From NCBI GenBank assembly GCA_018697195.1, contig CM031869.1, positions 14,709,053 to 14,773,052 on the forward strand: a stretch of DNA of 64,000 nt, written 5' to 3'. The stretch comes from Certhia americana (taxonomy: Eukaryota > Chordata > Aves > Passeriformes > Certhiidae). The notes below the pieces were generated by a model that was not told the origin of the DNA, did no database searches, and saw nothing but the letters and a program-made list of their open reading frames with translations. Position numbers and translations under genes: made by a program. Positions 41,786 through 52,792 of the stretch are shown piece after piece. Each line of letters starts with the position of its first letter. Positions within the stretch are counted from its first letter, which is position 1.

Positions 41786-41790
41786 ATTGG
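41786..41790 (-). promoter_or_regulatory. CCAAT box (NF-Y type) on the SLIT3 strand
   Basis: The plus strand reads ATTGG inside GCGCCATTGGCC, giving CCAATGGCGC on the minus strand. This is close to the NF-Y consensus and points toward SLIT3. With the adjacent CRE it suggests a transcription start some 50-100 bp further left. The first upstream ATG overlaps this box, so it is in the mRNA only if transcription starts to its right. Confidence 0.5.
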
Positions 41791-41800
41791 CCGCCGCGCC

Positions 41801-41808
41801 TGACGTCA
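41801..41808. promoter_or_regulatory. Perfect CRE palindrome (TGACGTCA)
   Basis: The full 8-bp cAMP response element consensus lies in the CpG island about 640 bp upstream of the SLIT3 start codon and only 10 bp from an inverted CCAAT box. The CREB/ATF family binds this motif, and a CRE beside a CCAAT box is a common core-promoter arrangement. That it is bound here is inference. Confidence 0.6.
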
Positions 41809-42168
41809 CCGCCCGCCCGGCCCGGGCCCGCAGCGCCGCGAGTTCGGGACCCGCGGGGACCGGGACAGCCACCGGCACCGGGCGGAGCGGGGCCGCAACG
41901 GGGACAGCGCGGAGGGCACTCGGCGGCGCCTCGCAGCCCCTTCTTCCCTTCCCCACCCGGCGCCGCGGCGGGGGGACGCGAATCCCGGAGCGGGGGCGAG
42001 CCCGCCCCCGGCCCCGGTTCGGGTTTCGGGAAGGAATGTACGGGCTGGAGCACGGGAACGGGCGGGCAGCGGCTCCGCGCTGCCTCTGCGGCCGGACAGG
42101 CTCCGCCACCTTTTGTTGCCCGCGTTCGCTCTCCCCGAGTTCCCCCTGGCGGCGGCTGATCGGCCGGG

Positions 42169-42277
42169 GGACACCCCGGCGGGACACCCCCCGGCGGGAC
42201 ACCCCCCGGCGGGACACCCCNNNNNNNNNNCCCCCCGGCGGGACACCCCCCGGCGGGACACCCCCCGGCGGGACACC
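42169..42277. repeat. 15-bp G/C minisatellite split by an assembly gap
   Basis: Units of GGACACCCCCCGGCG (15 bp, the first shortened to 13) run at 42169, 42182, 42197 and 42212 up to the gap. They resume after it at 42231, 42241 and 42256, ending at 42277. On the minus strand this gives regularly spaced GGGGGG runs separated by 9 bases. The true copy number is unknown because the gap lies inside the array. Confidence 0.95.
42221..42230. other. Assembly gap (10 N)
   Basis: Ten N bases fall inside the 15-bp minisatellite. The round length suggests a placeholder and not a measured size, so an unknown number of repeat units may be missing. Confidence 0.98.
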
Positions 42278-42359
42278 AGCACCGTTCTTGTCCCGCTCCA
42301 GCCCAAGCGCCTCCCGCCCCGGGACTCTGCTGGGCTTCGAGCGCTGAAGTTCAGCACCA

Positions 42360-45300
42360 AAAGTTGAAACTTGGAAAAATTGGCTTAGACAAAAAGCAGG
42401 GTCCCTGTGCGTGGTCATTCTGTTCCAATCCGTTGCGGTTTAAGGCCCAGATATTTTACCTAAAGAGGGCCAAAAAAGGCAGCACACCCCAAAAGTCCTA
42501 GAGCACTGAGAAAATGCAAGTCCTGCCACAAGGCCTTTTTGGGTTTTTTTGAGGTAAGTCTTGGCCCCTTCGAAGGAAGGGTCTCCCCGTAGTACACCAT
42601 ACACACAGTGACCTCCTGAGCCAAAATAAAGCTGATGTATGAACATTATCAACATCTGCCTGTTTCAATAAACCTTGTTTCGTATTTCACCGACTTAAAA
42701 ATAGTTCAAAAGACAGGTTTATGACTAAGTTACTGGGGAACACAATCATTCTTTATCTTCATCACAAACTTGTGGTCCACGACTATGGAGTCTAGGCTCT
42801 GATCCTGAGGGTAGGGAAGTTTTCAAGAAGGATCATGGCCAGCATTGCCACAAAACCCTCACAACACTCCAAAGATTTGACATGACTAAGTTACATTAAG
42901 ATTCATGTTGTGCCCAAAATGTGCTCTCATCATTTCTCTACAAATATTTAGTATTTTAAGTGAAGGGCTAATGGCTAGGAAAAACACCCCTGTAAGATGT
43001 TCATCACAAGCTATGGATATGGCCTTCCAGTTTGCATATCCTAAATAGCCTGTTCATTTCTGGCAATGTTTTCTTCATGTTTTGATTTTTCTGAACTTTA
43101 GAGTTACCTGAGGCATTCCTGCCCTCCTGGGTAGCTGCTTTTGCCCAAACCAGTGAAGTGTGGTCCTTCACAGCCAGCAAAGCAGCTACTTGTCTATTGC
43201 CTTCTGTAACAAGCAAAGATTTTGACACGAGTGTTTGTTTCCCTGTAAAGGGAAATTTGTCAGAAAGAGCACCAGCAGGACCACAAGCTAGCCTTCAACT
43301 CTCTTGGTCTTTGTCTGAAGAAGCAAGGAAGTTGTTTTTCTTATATAATAGTGAATTATTTGCATAGAAAAATTATATTTGTTAATAGAAACCACCTTAA
43401 TCAAGCCTTGAGATTAAACCCCTGACATGAGAACCCAAAGCTCATCAAAATGGCCCTTATACAGCAGTATGCAGCCCAAGAGGGCTTAGTGGCAAGTAAC
43501 ACGAGGCTTGAAAACTCCCAGAGGGACCCGGCTGTCACCCCTTCAAGTGGCTGCTTTATGCTGCTTCAGAAAAGACTAGAAAACACTGTCCCAAACTCTC
43601 CCAAATCCACAGAAACCAAAAGCTTGGGAAGGTGTGTGTCACCCTGCCTGGATTCCTAAATTAACCTCTCTTTTCCCAGATCAGAAGGCAGAGGAGAATG
43701 TCTTTGACTGCCAGCCTTTACAGAAGCAGAAAGGGGCAAAGCCACAGAGCCCTGTCCAGCCTCAGGGTGCCCAAAGCAGCAGTAATAACCAGAGGGGCCC
43801 AAGCCCTGTCCCTCTTCTTCTCCCTCTCAAGCAGCCAAAAGCCCAGCCAGCTCCAGGCACGTCACCCACACTCAGCACTATCTATTCTGAGGCAAGCGCT
43901 CTCCATCAAGTGTGAGCCTACAAGAGATCAGCTCTTGAACAAGGAACAGCTGGTTCAGACCAGGCAAGACAGAAATTACACTGCTTAGGAAGACAAAGTA
44001 CTCGTAAAGCTCTGAAGTCTCCTGTGCACAGACTGATGGTGTACGCCCTTAGCTCATTCTGACAGGGAAAACACTTTTGTTGGAATCTAACTTTCCTTGG
44101 CAGCCAGGCAACATCATTCCAAGGTAAGGTTATTTTCCTGTTCTAGTTCACTAGCAATCATCTTCCCAGGTCTGAAGACAGCCCTAAGGAGAGGCACACA
44201 CCCCTCGCCTCAGGATGGTGGCACAGAAGCAGCTAGATGCTCAGTAAATAAGATTATCGGTAATGCAGTCATCATAGCCTGGTGGATTTTTTTTTTTTTA
44301 ATAACTATGTCTGCGATAAATTTCAAATTCTAAAACACAGTATCACTCAAACCTCTTCAACATTGTTACCCAAAGCAGTTGACATTCCATGCTTCAGTGG
44401 TAATCCCTCACAATAAAATTTCCCTGAAAGACAAGTGAATCTGATTAAATGGCAGAAAAATTGATGAGCTGAAAGCTGAGCCTATCCTTGAAACATATTT
44501 AATTTTTATAAAAGCTAAGAGGCATATTTTCCTGCATTCCAGTCAAAACAGCTCTTAATGAAGAGGGCCACATAATCTCAAGACACACCACAGTGGAGCA
44601 GAGTGTTAACTCTGTTGGTTTTCCTTCACACATCCTATGGCTTCTGGCTCACAGCAATTGCCACAAGCTAGCAAACAAGTCACTCTTCATTCTCTTTCTA
44701 GGGCATTGGCCAAGGTCAGCACAGCACGTAACACAAAACTACAAATTATTGGACAATTTGAATATATAAAGTGTTTCTTCCTAATATAAATACAAATTCA
44801 GGCAAGTTATTTTTAGGAGCCATCTAAAGCTGGACAGCTTTTATCTCTACTATTTCCTCAAGTATTAGACACTACCAACATTTCCATATATGTAAAACCC
44901 CTTACAAACAAGATTACTATCAAAGGTGTGCTGTCTGCTCAGCAGGGATTTAAATCTTGCCTGCTTCTCCTGCAGTAAGAAACATAGCACAAAGAAACAT
45001 AGTTTCTCTTAGTAAATTAGTACTAGAACATCTTTGAAAACTTACTAATACATAAATATTTGTTTTCAAGTGAGGTAAAAAGAAGTAGCTTTGCTTTTTT
45101 CCCCTTAACATGGGATGACATTTACCAAGCAGATGTTCAGAGTATATCTACATTCAAGCAGTACTGCCACATAAGCACTTCTGTAGCTGCCTTCTCTCAA
45201 GAATCCACCATCAACATCATCAGAACTTCCACCTTGCAATAGCAACCTCCCTACCAGCCCAGGAAAGCTGAGTTCTGGGAGCAGGGTGGGCAGAGCCAGA

Positions 45301-46100
45301 CCATCACAGCAGCAGCTTGGGGAGAGGTAGGTGGAAAAAAAAAAAAAAATAAAAATCCCTTCTCTAGGCAATTTTGAACTCCCAAAACATGCTTTGTGAA
45401 ACACACAAGCACAAGTGTTTGCAGTTAATTTCAAGATAAATTACATGGTGTGTCACGCATAACGTCACCATGTCCCTTGTTGGGGACTTCCTGGGCAGTT
45501 GTGCACAGGCACACGCTGTGCAGCAAGTGTGACATGTCTGAGAAGCACAGGACTCGCTGCACTGGTGCTGTGCATGTGGTCTGCACATGTGCAGGACAGC
45601 TGATGGCTCCCAAATGCTCAGTTTTTAGCATGCACAACAGCCAGTTGTCCAGAGACCTGATGGGAACTGGTTCGCTGGATAAAGTCCTGAAATCTAGAAG
45701 TTTATGGGCAAAAAGTAAGACCCTTTAAAGGAATCCAAGCATGTGGCACCCTGGTTGAAGAGCAAAAGACTGTCCCAGAACTACCTGCACAACAGAGCTT
45801 CTAGCAGCAGCAGCAACCTGGAGGGTGGAGAGGAAATGACTAATTTTGATCACTTCAAAGGAATCAAGCCTTGAATCTTATCCTAAGTCACAAGGCCCTC
45901 TGAACAGCTCAAAGAGGAGCTCTCGGGCACATAGACACATCACTTAATGCTTCCTCACATGATCAGGCTGATGTGTGCATTTCAAACGTGCTCAGCTCAA
46001 ACCCCGCCTAATTTTAAAGCCACTGATGCAACCACCGGGGAGGCGATGACATACAGCGAGTTAAATAAAGTCTCCCAGCACATTGCCTAAAAAGGACATA
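42360..46100. other. SLIT3 upstream intergenic DNA, proximal part
   Basis: AT-rich sequence upstream of the promoter island with no recognisable gene. It includes a G+C-moderate stretch near 43.4-44.0 kb with uninformative open frames, a poly(A)-like run near 45.33 kb and a 14-bp palindrome at 45581-45594 (CTGCACATGTGCAG). Upstream enhancers would be expected somewhere here, but none can be called from sequence alone. Confidence 0.7.
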
Positions 46101-46109
46101 AAGCAAATA

Positions 46110-46310
46110 CTCGGGAACCCTGTCAATGTCGAGGAATCCGAAGGGGGTTTTCACCAGGAGCTGGGAGCAGCCTCGCCGGGGTGTGGGATGCCCGAGCAGC
46201 CCCGGCTCCTCGGGGTCGCGGTGCCCTCTCGCGGCCGCCCTTCCACCGCCCTTCTTCTTCTTAACCCAGGAAACATCGCTTGGCTTTCTTGGTTCAGGAC
46301 CAGGTAAGCT
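46110..46310 (+). promoter_or_regulatory. Small CpG cluster with strong splice-site-like sequences
   Basis: About a dozen CpGs in 150 bp, including a GCGGCCGC (46231-46238), stand alone in AT-rich intergenic DNA 5 kb upstream of the SLIT3 start. Just right of it on the plus strand is a pyrimidine tract (CCCTTCTTCTTCTTAACCCAG) ending in AG at 46268-46269. A CAG|GTAAGC donor cuts after 46303. Together they bound a possible 34-bp exon at 46270-46303; alternatively the CpG cluster is a first exon using that donor. It could be the promoter of a divergent non-coding RNA. No protein frame supports a coding gene. Confidence 0.35.
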
Positions 46311-49300
46311 AAGCTAGCGATGTTTGCACCCGTGCCTTCGTTTTTAAATATTGTGCCTATTGAAGTAAGCGTGTACTGCGCTTGGAATCCTATAAAATGA
46401 AAGCAGTCATCAGATCCAAGACGCTGCTGAAGGTTACTGTTTCCTCTGAAACAGCAAAGAATTAGGAAGTCTGGCCTTACATGCCCTTCAAACAGGTTAA
46501 AGTATCAGCAGCCTGCACATCTTGCTTCATAATTCCACTCCCACTGGGAGACACGGTGAGAGGGAAGATGATTCCCTGCCAGAAGGGTTCTGCCACTTTG
46601 TCCCCTGGCACACTGGGATTCACCACGTAGGACACAAAAAGTGTGGTAACTTTAAGCAATAAAGAATTTAAATGGGATTTCTTCCACTTAGAGCAGAACT
46701 CCCATGCACAGTAATTACGTAGGAGATCATAATTGAAACTTAAACCATCTATTTTCCCTCTTGCTTAGATTCAGAGACTGAATTGCAATTGCCCTTGAAA
46801 TTTGGAATTACTTTATTCTGTCAGTTTAATACTAATAATGGATGGTATTGAGTTCACTTGCTCCTTATTATAGTTTCTAATCTGCTATTGCTCCTGTAGT
46901 CAAAGTGGGAAGTACCAGAAAGCCAACACTGAGATGGGATCGTGCACCTTCACAGCTGCTGAAAATGTTTTAAACATGTTAAACAATTTTAAATTACAAC
47001 TTATGAAGTAAACAAAAAGTAGTTCCACTAAAAGCTTAGTAAATTAAATTAGTTTTTTTCTGTATTAGATTTGTATCCTATATCAGAAACAAGCCTTCCA
47101 CATTATATCCCTCTGCTGCTTACCCTGCCATGTATTCCATCAGCTAGAAAGCATTAACTATTGAGTTACCTGTCTCATGCACACACAACTTGCTACAGCT
47201 TCTTCTGCTTCATGCTCAGCATTTAAGTAAACAAATAACCAAAAGGAGGAAAAGACAGAAAACAAAGCCTACCATTATATACTTTTACCACAGAAAAACC
47301 TTCTAATAAATGAGCATTTTCTTCTTAAATTTGCAATCAATAAGAACATGGCTTGCATGTAGCAGGTGAAACGCAAGACATTTTGTTTTGTTTAGCAGGA
47401 GAATAATAATCCTGCATGGAAGTACCAAGTTAGTTGGAAAACGTAAATAACTTCAATACTTATGAAATATATATAAGGCCAGGAGGTCACAGCATGACAT
47501 CCTTTCAGACCTGAGGGTGTTAGTTTTGATGCAGGACACAGCAGGCTTGGCAATGGTTACAGAAGAGACTGGAGACCCATGACCTTCACTGAAGCAGTAT
47601 TGCCTTTGCTTCAGCTTGTTCTGTCTCAGCTAGAAATTGTCACTAAGCAATTTGAGAGATTCTGCATCAGAGGACACTCAGGGTTTGTTTTGTTTTCCTA
47701 ATTCAAGGCATAATAATTCATTATTCATGGCTGTCTACAGCAGCAGTTGCTAAAACCCCCAAACAGTTAGAGGAGCACAAATCATGACTAGAAATTTAAA
47801 TACAGGTTTCTTGCTCCACCACTGGAGTGTATTAAATGCAGAAGATTTCAGAGCTGCAGGCCCAGAGGTGAACATTTCTCTTGGACCAAAGCTAACACCT
47901 CCATGCTTTAAGGCCAAGCAATCCTTTGGATAGAGTCTATCAGCTTTATGACTTAAATACGTCAAGTTTGAAATACTTGACTACTTCCTCTCTTTGGAAC
48001 CCAAATCAGGAAGATGGGGCAAGATGTACCCGAAATAAAGCCTTTTCATGTAGAAAAAGTGTTTATTACTTTGCATTGTCTTGGAGGACAAAACTAAGCT
48101 GCAAGTTTTGGCACTTTTGGAGAAAAGAAAGCATTGAAAGCTGTTATAAATCACATGCGTATTGTGATTGAATGTTATTAGCTGTTGCACTTAGAGCAGT
48201 GCCACTGCCACAGTGTGAAATGTTCTATTACCTCACCCTGGATGATTCACACAGCCAATGTGTTGAGCAGAACTGTCTGCGTTTCAAGCATAGGTGTCTT
48301 CCTAGAATGTTTGCTTCAAAAGGTGCAGCAAGAGAAGCTAAAATATCATTTGGCACATACTGGCATCAGGGGTTCAGGTCTTCACTTACAACAGAGTGGT
48401 TTCCTACCATTGACTCAAAGTTCAGCAACATCAGAAGTTAAAAAATATGCTCAGTGCAAAGCTTAGGCAGCTAAATCCCCATTTTAGCAACACACTCGCA
48501 TTAAAAATTCTTCTGAGCAGAGAGAGGAAATATCTAGTGCTTAAAGCAGGAACCAGAAAACCTGGATTTTGTTTTTGTGTTACTTAGGGGCTATGACCTT
48601 GGCAAGTCAGCCTTCTGGCCTCCATTTAGTAGTTTGTAAAGATTTATAATACACACCAGGTTATAGAGCAGTCTGAGCTTTTCAAAGCATGTTTCAAGAA
48701 TTATTTTTTCTGTCTAAGTTAAAGTCTACATTAAATATAAAGAACTTAAAGTATTTTGTAAATATGCAATGTTTTATTAATGTGAACATTTTGTGGTCTT
48801 TGACAGTAGAAAATTCTTTTTCCCTTATGGATGTCTTTAACGGATATGGTAATTGAAAGCAAAGTACTGTAGAAAATTCCAACTTTTCCCTGTAAGTGCT
48901 TACATATGTATGTACATTGATCTGGAAGGCTGTAGAACAGTATTTTTAACAGTACTCTTCAATATCTGCTCTGCATGTTGTATGAAAGGCATGGAACACC
49001 AAAGGATGAAGGATCTGAGAGCATTTTATGGAATTTTCCACTTCAAAAGATTTGCATATCTAGTTAATACATTTTGTAGATTTTGGCATGTTTGGGCTTT
49101 GTAATTTCACATTCCCACCCCCCTGGGGGGAAAAACTACAAGAAATTTCCCATTGAAACCAAAACCATCAGGGCAATCCTGTGACCAGCCACACTGCACA
49201 GAGCAAAAAGGATTTGGCTGGTCTCTGGGCTGCACAGGCTTCCTCACATAATTCATTCCAAGACAATACTTAGAAAGAATACTCCATAATGCTTATTCTA

Positions 49301-50690
49301 AGGCATTGGAATTGAAGATTTCAAGCTCAGTCTTGCACTTGCTATAAAAAATTAGTAAAATCCACTGGAATGAGAGCAGCCTCTATCCAATATGGATCTT
49401 AATTGGAAACCAGATGCTGCTGGTTTAATGAAGTTGATGGGCACAAAAGACTCAAAAGTGTTACTTCCAATCTTGTTTCCCCTTTCAGGCCCAAAAAGAC
49501 TGATCTGCTCATCCTTTTGAAGTATTAAAATAGTTTAAACACTTTTAAAGTACAAATATAACCTTAAATGTTAACATTCCTCATTAAAATGTGGGTAAAT
49601 AATGTGCTGGGCCTTGAAATAAAACTTCCTTGTGATCATGGCTGTCTTTTCTCAAGATAAATTGTTTAGAAATGTTGGGATTAAAAGGGTAAATATGCTT
49701 CCTATAAGGAACATACAACATATGGAAAACAAAAGAACAGAATTGGAAAATAAAGCTTCTTTTTCTGGTGGCAAGGAGTAGGACTGATTTCAAACAGTTT
49801 AATTTCATGACATCATTCACTGTCACTGTGGAAGAAATAGAGAAATCCTGAAATTATGTAACTTTATATGTGAACTCTCAGGATTCCATAATCTAATTGC
49901 TTTTCTATCATTTTCTCTTCAAGAAGTACTGAAGCATTTTATGATTCACCCTCAACAACCCTTTTCACAGAGAATACAATTTACAAAAGAAAAGGCCTTA
50001 TGCTATTAACCTTTTACTTCTTGAAAAGGTCTCTGAATGTCAAAATACCAATTTACCCTATAGTAACTCTAAAACCTGGCTTCATAACCAGAATGACTTC
50101 TAAGCTTGAGGTTTTATGCCTTAGAAACCCACTCTATACCATTGAAATTATTCTAATGCTATTGTAGATTGCTATCTCATTATGAATAGTCTAAAAGATT
50201 TAACTTTATTATTCCCTTTCTTTAAAATGTCTTTTACTGGAACTTGTACCTTCTTTACTGTCTGTCATATAAAATCATCTACCTTTAAGCATGGAGAAAA
50301 TCAAAATTCACATCACAGATGGAATTTTTTTTCCAAGGCTCTGTGCAGAAAACGTATTTCAGGTTTCAATACAACTGCTAAATATCTGGCAACAGTCTCT
50401 TTGTTCTATAACCACTGTCAAACAATAGTTTGAAACTTCCAATCATTATTTTTGCTTGCATTGTTAATCTGATTTTTTAATGACTCTTCTTTCTTATTTT
50501 AGCTTGGCCAGAACTTTGGTCACACTCTGCAGGATCCACTGCACCTGCCTCCCAACACCATTCCCCAACAGTTCTGTGTTTCAGGGAGCACAGCTCAGCA
50601 CTGAGCCTGTTGCCTTTTTCCTTTCCTTTTTCCACTGAGCCTGTTTTCCTAGTCTCAATAAAACTTGAGATCATTTTAATAAGGAGGCAA
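46311..50690. other. Intergenic DNA, middle part
   Basis: AT-rich sequence with no recognised gene, RNA or mobile element. Open frames are short and mutually overlapping on both strands, as expected by chance. Confidence 0.65.
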
Positions 50691-50778
50691 TATAAAAGTG
50701 GATCTCTATATGAAGACTTCTATGGACATCTTTCCATAACTGCCCCTGAAGGCCTTCAAATAAAGATCCACTTTTACA
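50691..50778. repeat. 88-nt imperfect inverted repeat (microRNA-like hairpin or fold-back element)
   Basis: The ends pair as TAAAAGTGGATCT (50693-50705) with AGATCCACTTTTA (50764-50776), 13 perfect base pairs. Continuing inward, 50707-50709 pairs with 50760-50762, TGAAG (50711-50715) with CTTCA (50754-50758), and CTTC (50717-50720) with GAAG (50748-50751). Two single mismatches and a small bulge interrupt the stem. The 27-base remainder contains another 6-bp hairpin (TATGGA 50721-50726, TCCATA 50733-50738). This gives 25 pairs over about 28 positions. The size and shape suit a microRNA precursor or a short palindromic MITE. No family was recognised. Confidence 0.75.
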
Positions 50779-52760
50779 TTACATCTCCTCACTAAAATTA
50801 TCTCGGATTTCCAGCCAGGCTGGGAAGGGACACAGCTCCCAGCTCGGGGCTGTTTGTGCCATGACAGCTTTGCCTTCATTCTGCACCAGGTGGTGAGCAC
50901 AAAATACCAGCTGGGCCACTCGGGCTTGGTATTTAACTCTCTTGGAAGTAGAAGGAACAGGAGACAGTAATCAAGAAAGTGACTAAACAAGCAGTAAGCA
51001 GCAGAAGATCTGAGGGAACTAAACCCAAAATACAAGACCATAAAAAGCAAGAAATTGAGTTATTCTGTTACTGGACATTACAATAAACTAAAAGTGGGAA
51101 GTAATTGCTTTAGGAAGCCTGGATTCCTGTTCACTCTTGATCAGTTTGAATTTAGGGTGAACATTTCTCCACCATTTTATCGTCATAGAATTTCTTCCTT
51201 GTGCCAAAATGTAAGAAGTAATTCCAGGAATTAGAACAGAATTTGTCTTTCATAAACAGGCAACCTGGAATGGGTCCAAGTGCATCAAGTGCAAATTTAT
51301 GTGGTTAGTGGGAATTTTTCTGGCAATCTAATTATTGAAGTAGCATTTTTAGAGCCTAAAACAGCCAGGAGACAGATTTAGAAAATGTCAAACAAAGGCT
51401 TTGAAGTTTCAACTGGAAGTCTAAACTGTTCACTTCTCCATTTCACAAAAACAAGATTTTTTTGTTTTGACCCAGCATCTTGGATTGGAAATCTTTCCAG
51501 TGTAATTAGGCAGAATAAATATGCAGGGGCAAAGGCCACCTCATGGAACAGAAAAGGGTGTTGGGTTTGATTTGTTTTGAGATTTCTTTTCTCCTCAGAA
51601 AAACATAAACAGTGGGAATATAGTCAAGTATTTTGACTACAATTAATAACATCACTGCTTACTGACACCTGAAGTCTCTACCTCAGAACATAAATTACTA
51701 CTGCCCAGGTATAAAAGGCCAACAACTCTGGTTCCATGTTATGGTATTGACTGCCATTATTCAAACTCAACATTAGCTTCACTTCACTCTCCCATGTCAC
51801 TTTCCAGTGTTCAGCTAACATCAATTCCTAAAGTTTGTGCAAAATACCCCCAGAATTCAAAATTACGCTTGAGGCTAGATACATTCAAATCCCCCTCCAG
51901 TCTGGTGGGTATTGTGGCAATAGCTCTGTCTCAATGCAGCTTTTAGGCAAGCCAGCTTGAGTCATTACTAACTCAAACCTTTCTGCAGAGCCTGCCATCA
52001 GCATTTAGCACCATCTTTTAGTGATAGCAAATTTACCATGTCCACATAAAGACAACAGGAAGTGTGCCTTTGTGTATTTCAAGACAGCACTCAGCCAAGT
52101 CACACTCCAAGGTTTTCCTTCCAGGTGCTCCCCTTGATCCTCTCTGCTATTCCAAGGTACTTCTTCCACTAACATTTCAGAAAGACATTGCCAGCAATGC
52201 CAGAGCATCTCTGTGCCCTCACTCACCAAATTCTAGGTCAGCCTGCCTCCTACAGCTGGGACACCCCTGCTGTCACTGCCACCCCCTCTCCCTAAGCTGG
52301 GTATTTAAAGTAAGAGGTTCAGCCCAGGTAGTCAGGGGCTCCCGTGCAGTTCAGTTCTCTTTAGCTGACATTGATTAGTGCCTGACTAGAACAAGCTGGA
52401 TCTGAATTCTGGGCTGCTGCCAAGGCCTTGTTTCATCCTGTGTTTCTGTGATTTGATTGATGTGATGAAAAAAGCATTATTGGAGACTGGACTGAGTGGG
52501 GGAAAAAAAAGGTTTCTGAAAACTTTAATGAAAGGCACATTTAGTAACATTTTAGGGAGAAGTTTGCTGATTATACTTTATCTTTTTCCTTAGAAAATAT
52601 TAAATCTCTCAAAAAAAGCAAAGTATTTCTGTACCAAAGTTACACAGGGAGGAACAGGCAAAGGGGAACACCCAGAGCAAAGAGCTTCCCACGTACATTG
52701 AACCCTCCATACATGAAGCAGAACTACTGTATTTGAAATAAAGTTTCATGAAGTTACCCA

Positions 52761-52792
52761 TGCTGCCACCACACATTGCTGCCACCACACAT
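52761..52792. repeat. 16-bp perfect tandem duplication
   Basis: TGCTGCCACCACACAT occurs twice in direct succession (52761-52776 and 52777-52792). Confidence 0.95.

Larger units (their letters stand above)
41159..41787 (-). promoter_or_regulatory. SLIT3: Predicted SLIT3 5' untranslated region and core promoter
   Basis: The stretch from the start codon back to the CCAAT and CRE motifs is the likely 5' leader and core promoter. It is rich in CpG beyond about 41440, has no TATA box on the minus strand, and contains several upstream ATGs out of frame with the Slit start. Examples are the CATs at 41289-41291 and 41292-41294, and one at 41785-41787 that opens a 112-codon frame ending at 41449. The exact transcription start cannot be read from sequence. 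A start near 41700-41780 would suit the CCAAT position and give a leader of roughly 550-620 nt if it is unspliced. Confidence 0.6.
41440..42350. promoter_or_regulatory. CpG island covering the SLIT3 promoter
   Basis: This is the only large block of very high G+C in the window, densely packed with CpG, against AT-rich surroundings. It contains CCGCCC/GGGCGG-type GC boxes (for example around 41990-42015), the CRE and CCAAT motifs, two tandem repeats and an assembly gap. It begins about 300 bp upstream of the SLIT3 start codon, so it is most simply the gene's promoter island. The long open frames across it on both strands come from the lack of AT-rich stop codons in such sequence and are not genes. 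Confidence 0.85.

Noticed and set aside
41390..42418. A 342-codon minus-strand frame and similar long frames on both strands (for example plus 41640-42347)
   Set aside because: They run through the CpG island, the assembly gap and two tandem repeats. All frames are open there because AT-rich stops are rare and the 15-bp repeat keeps phase. They lack domains and conflict with the Slit leader.
50599..50645. Direct repeat of CACTGAGCCTGTT, 34 bp apart
   Set aside because: It is a minor local duplication around a pyrimidine run, with no structure linking it to the nearby hairpin.
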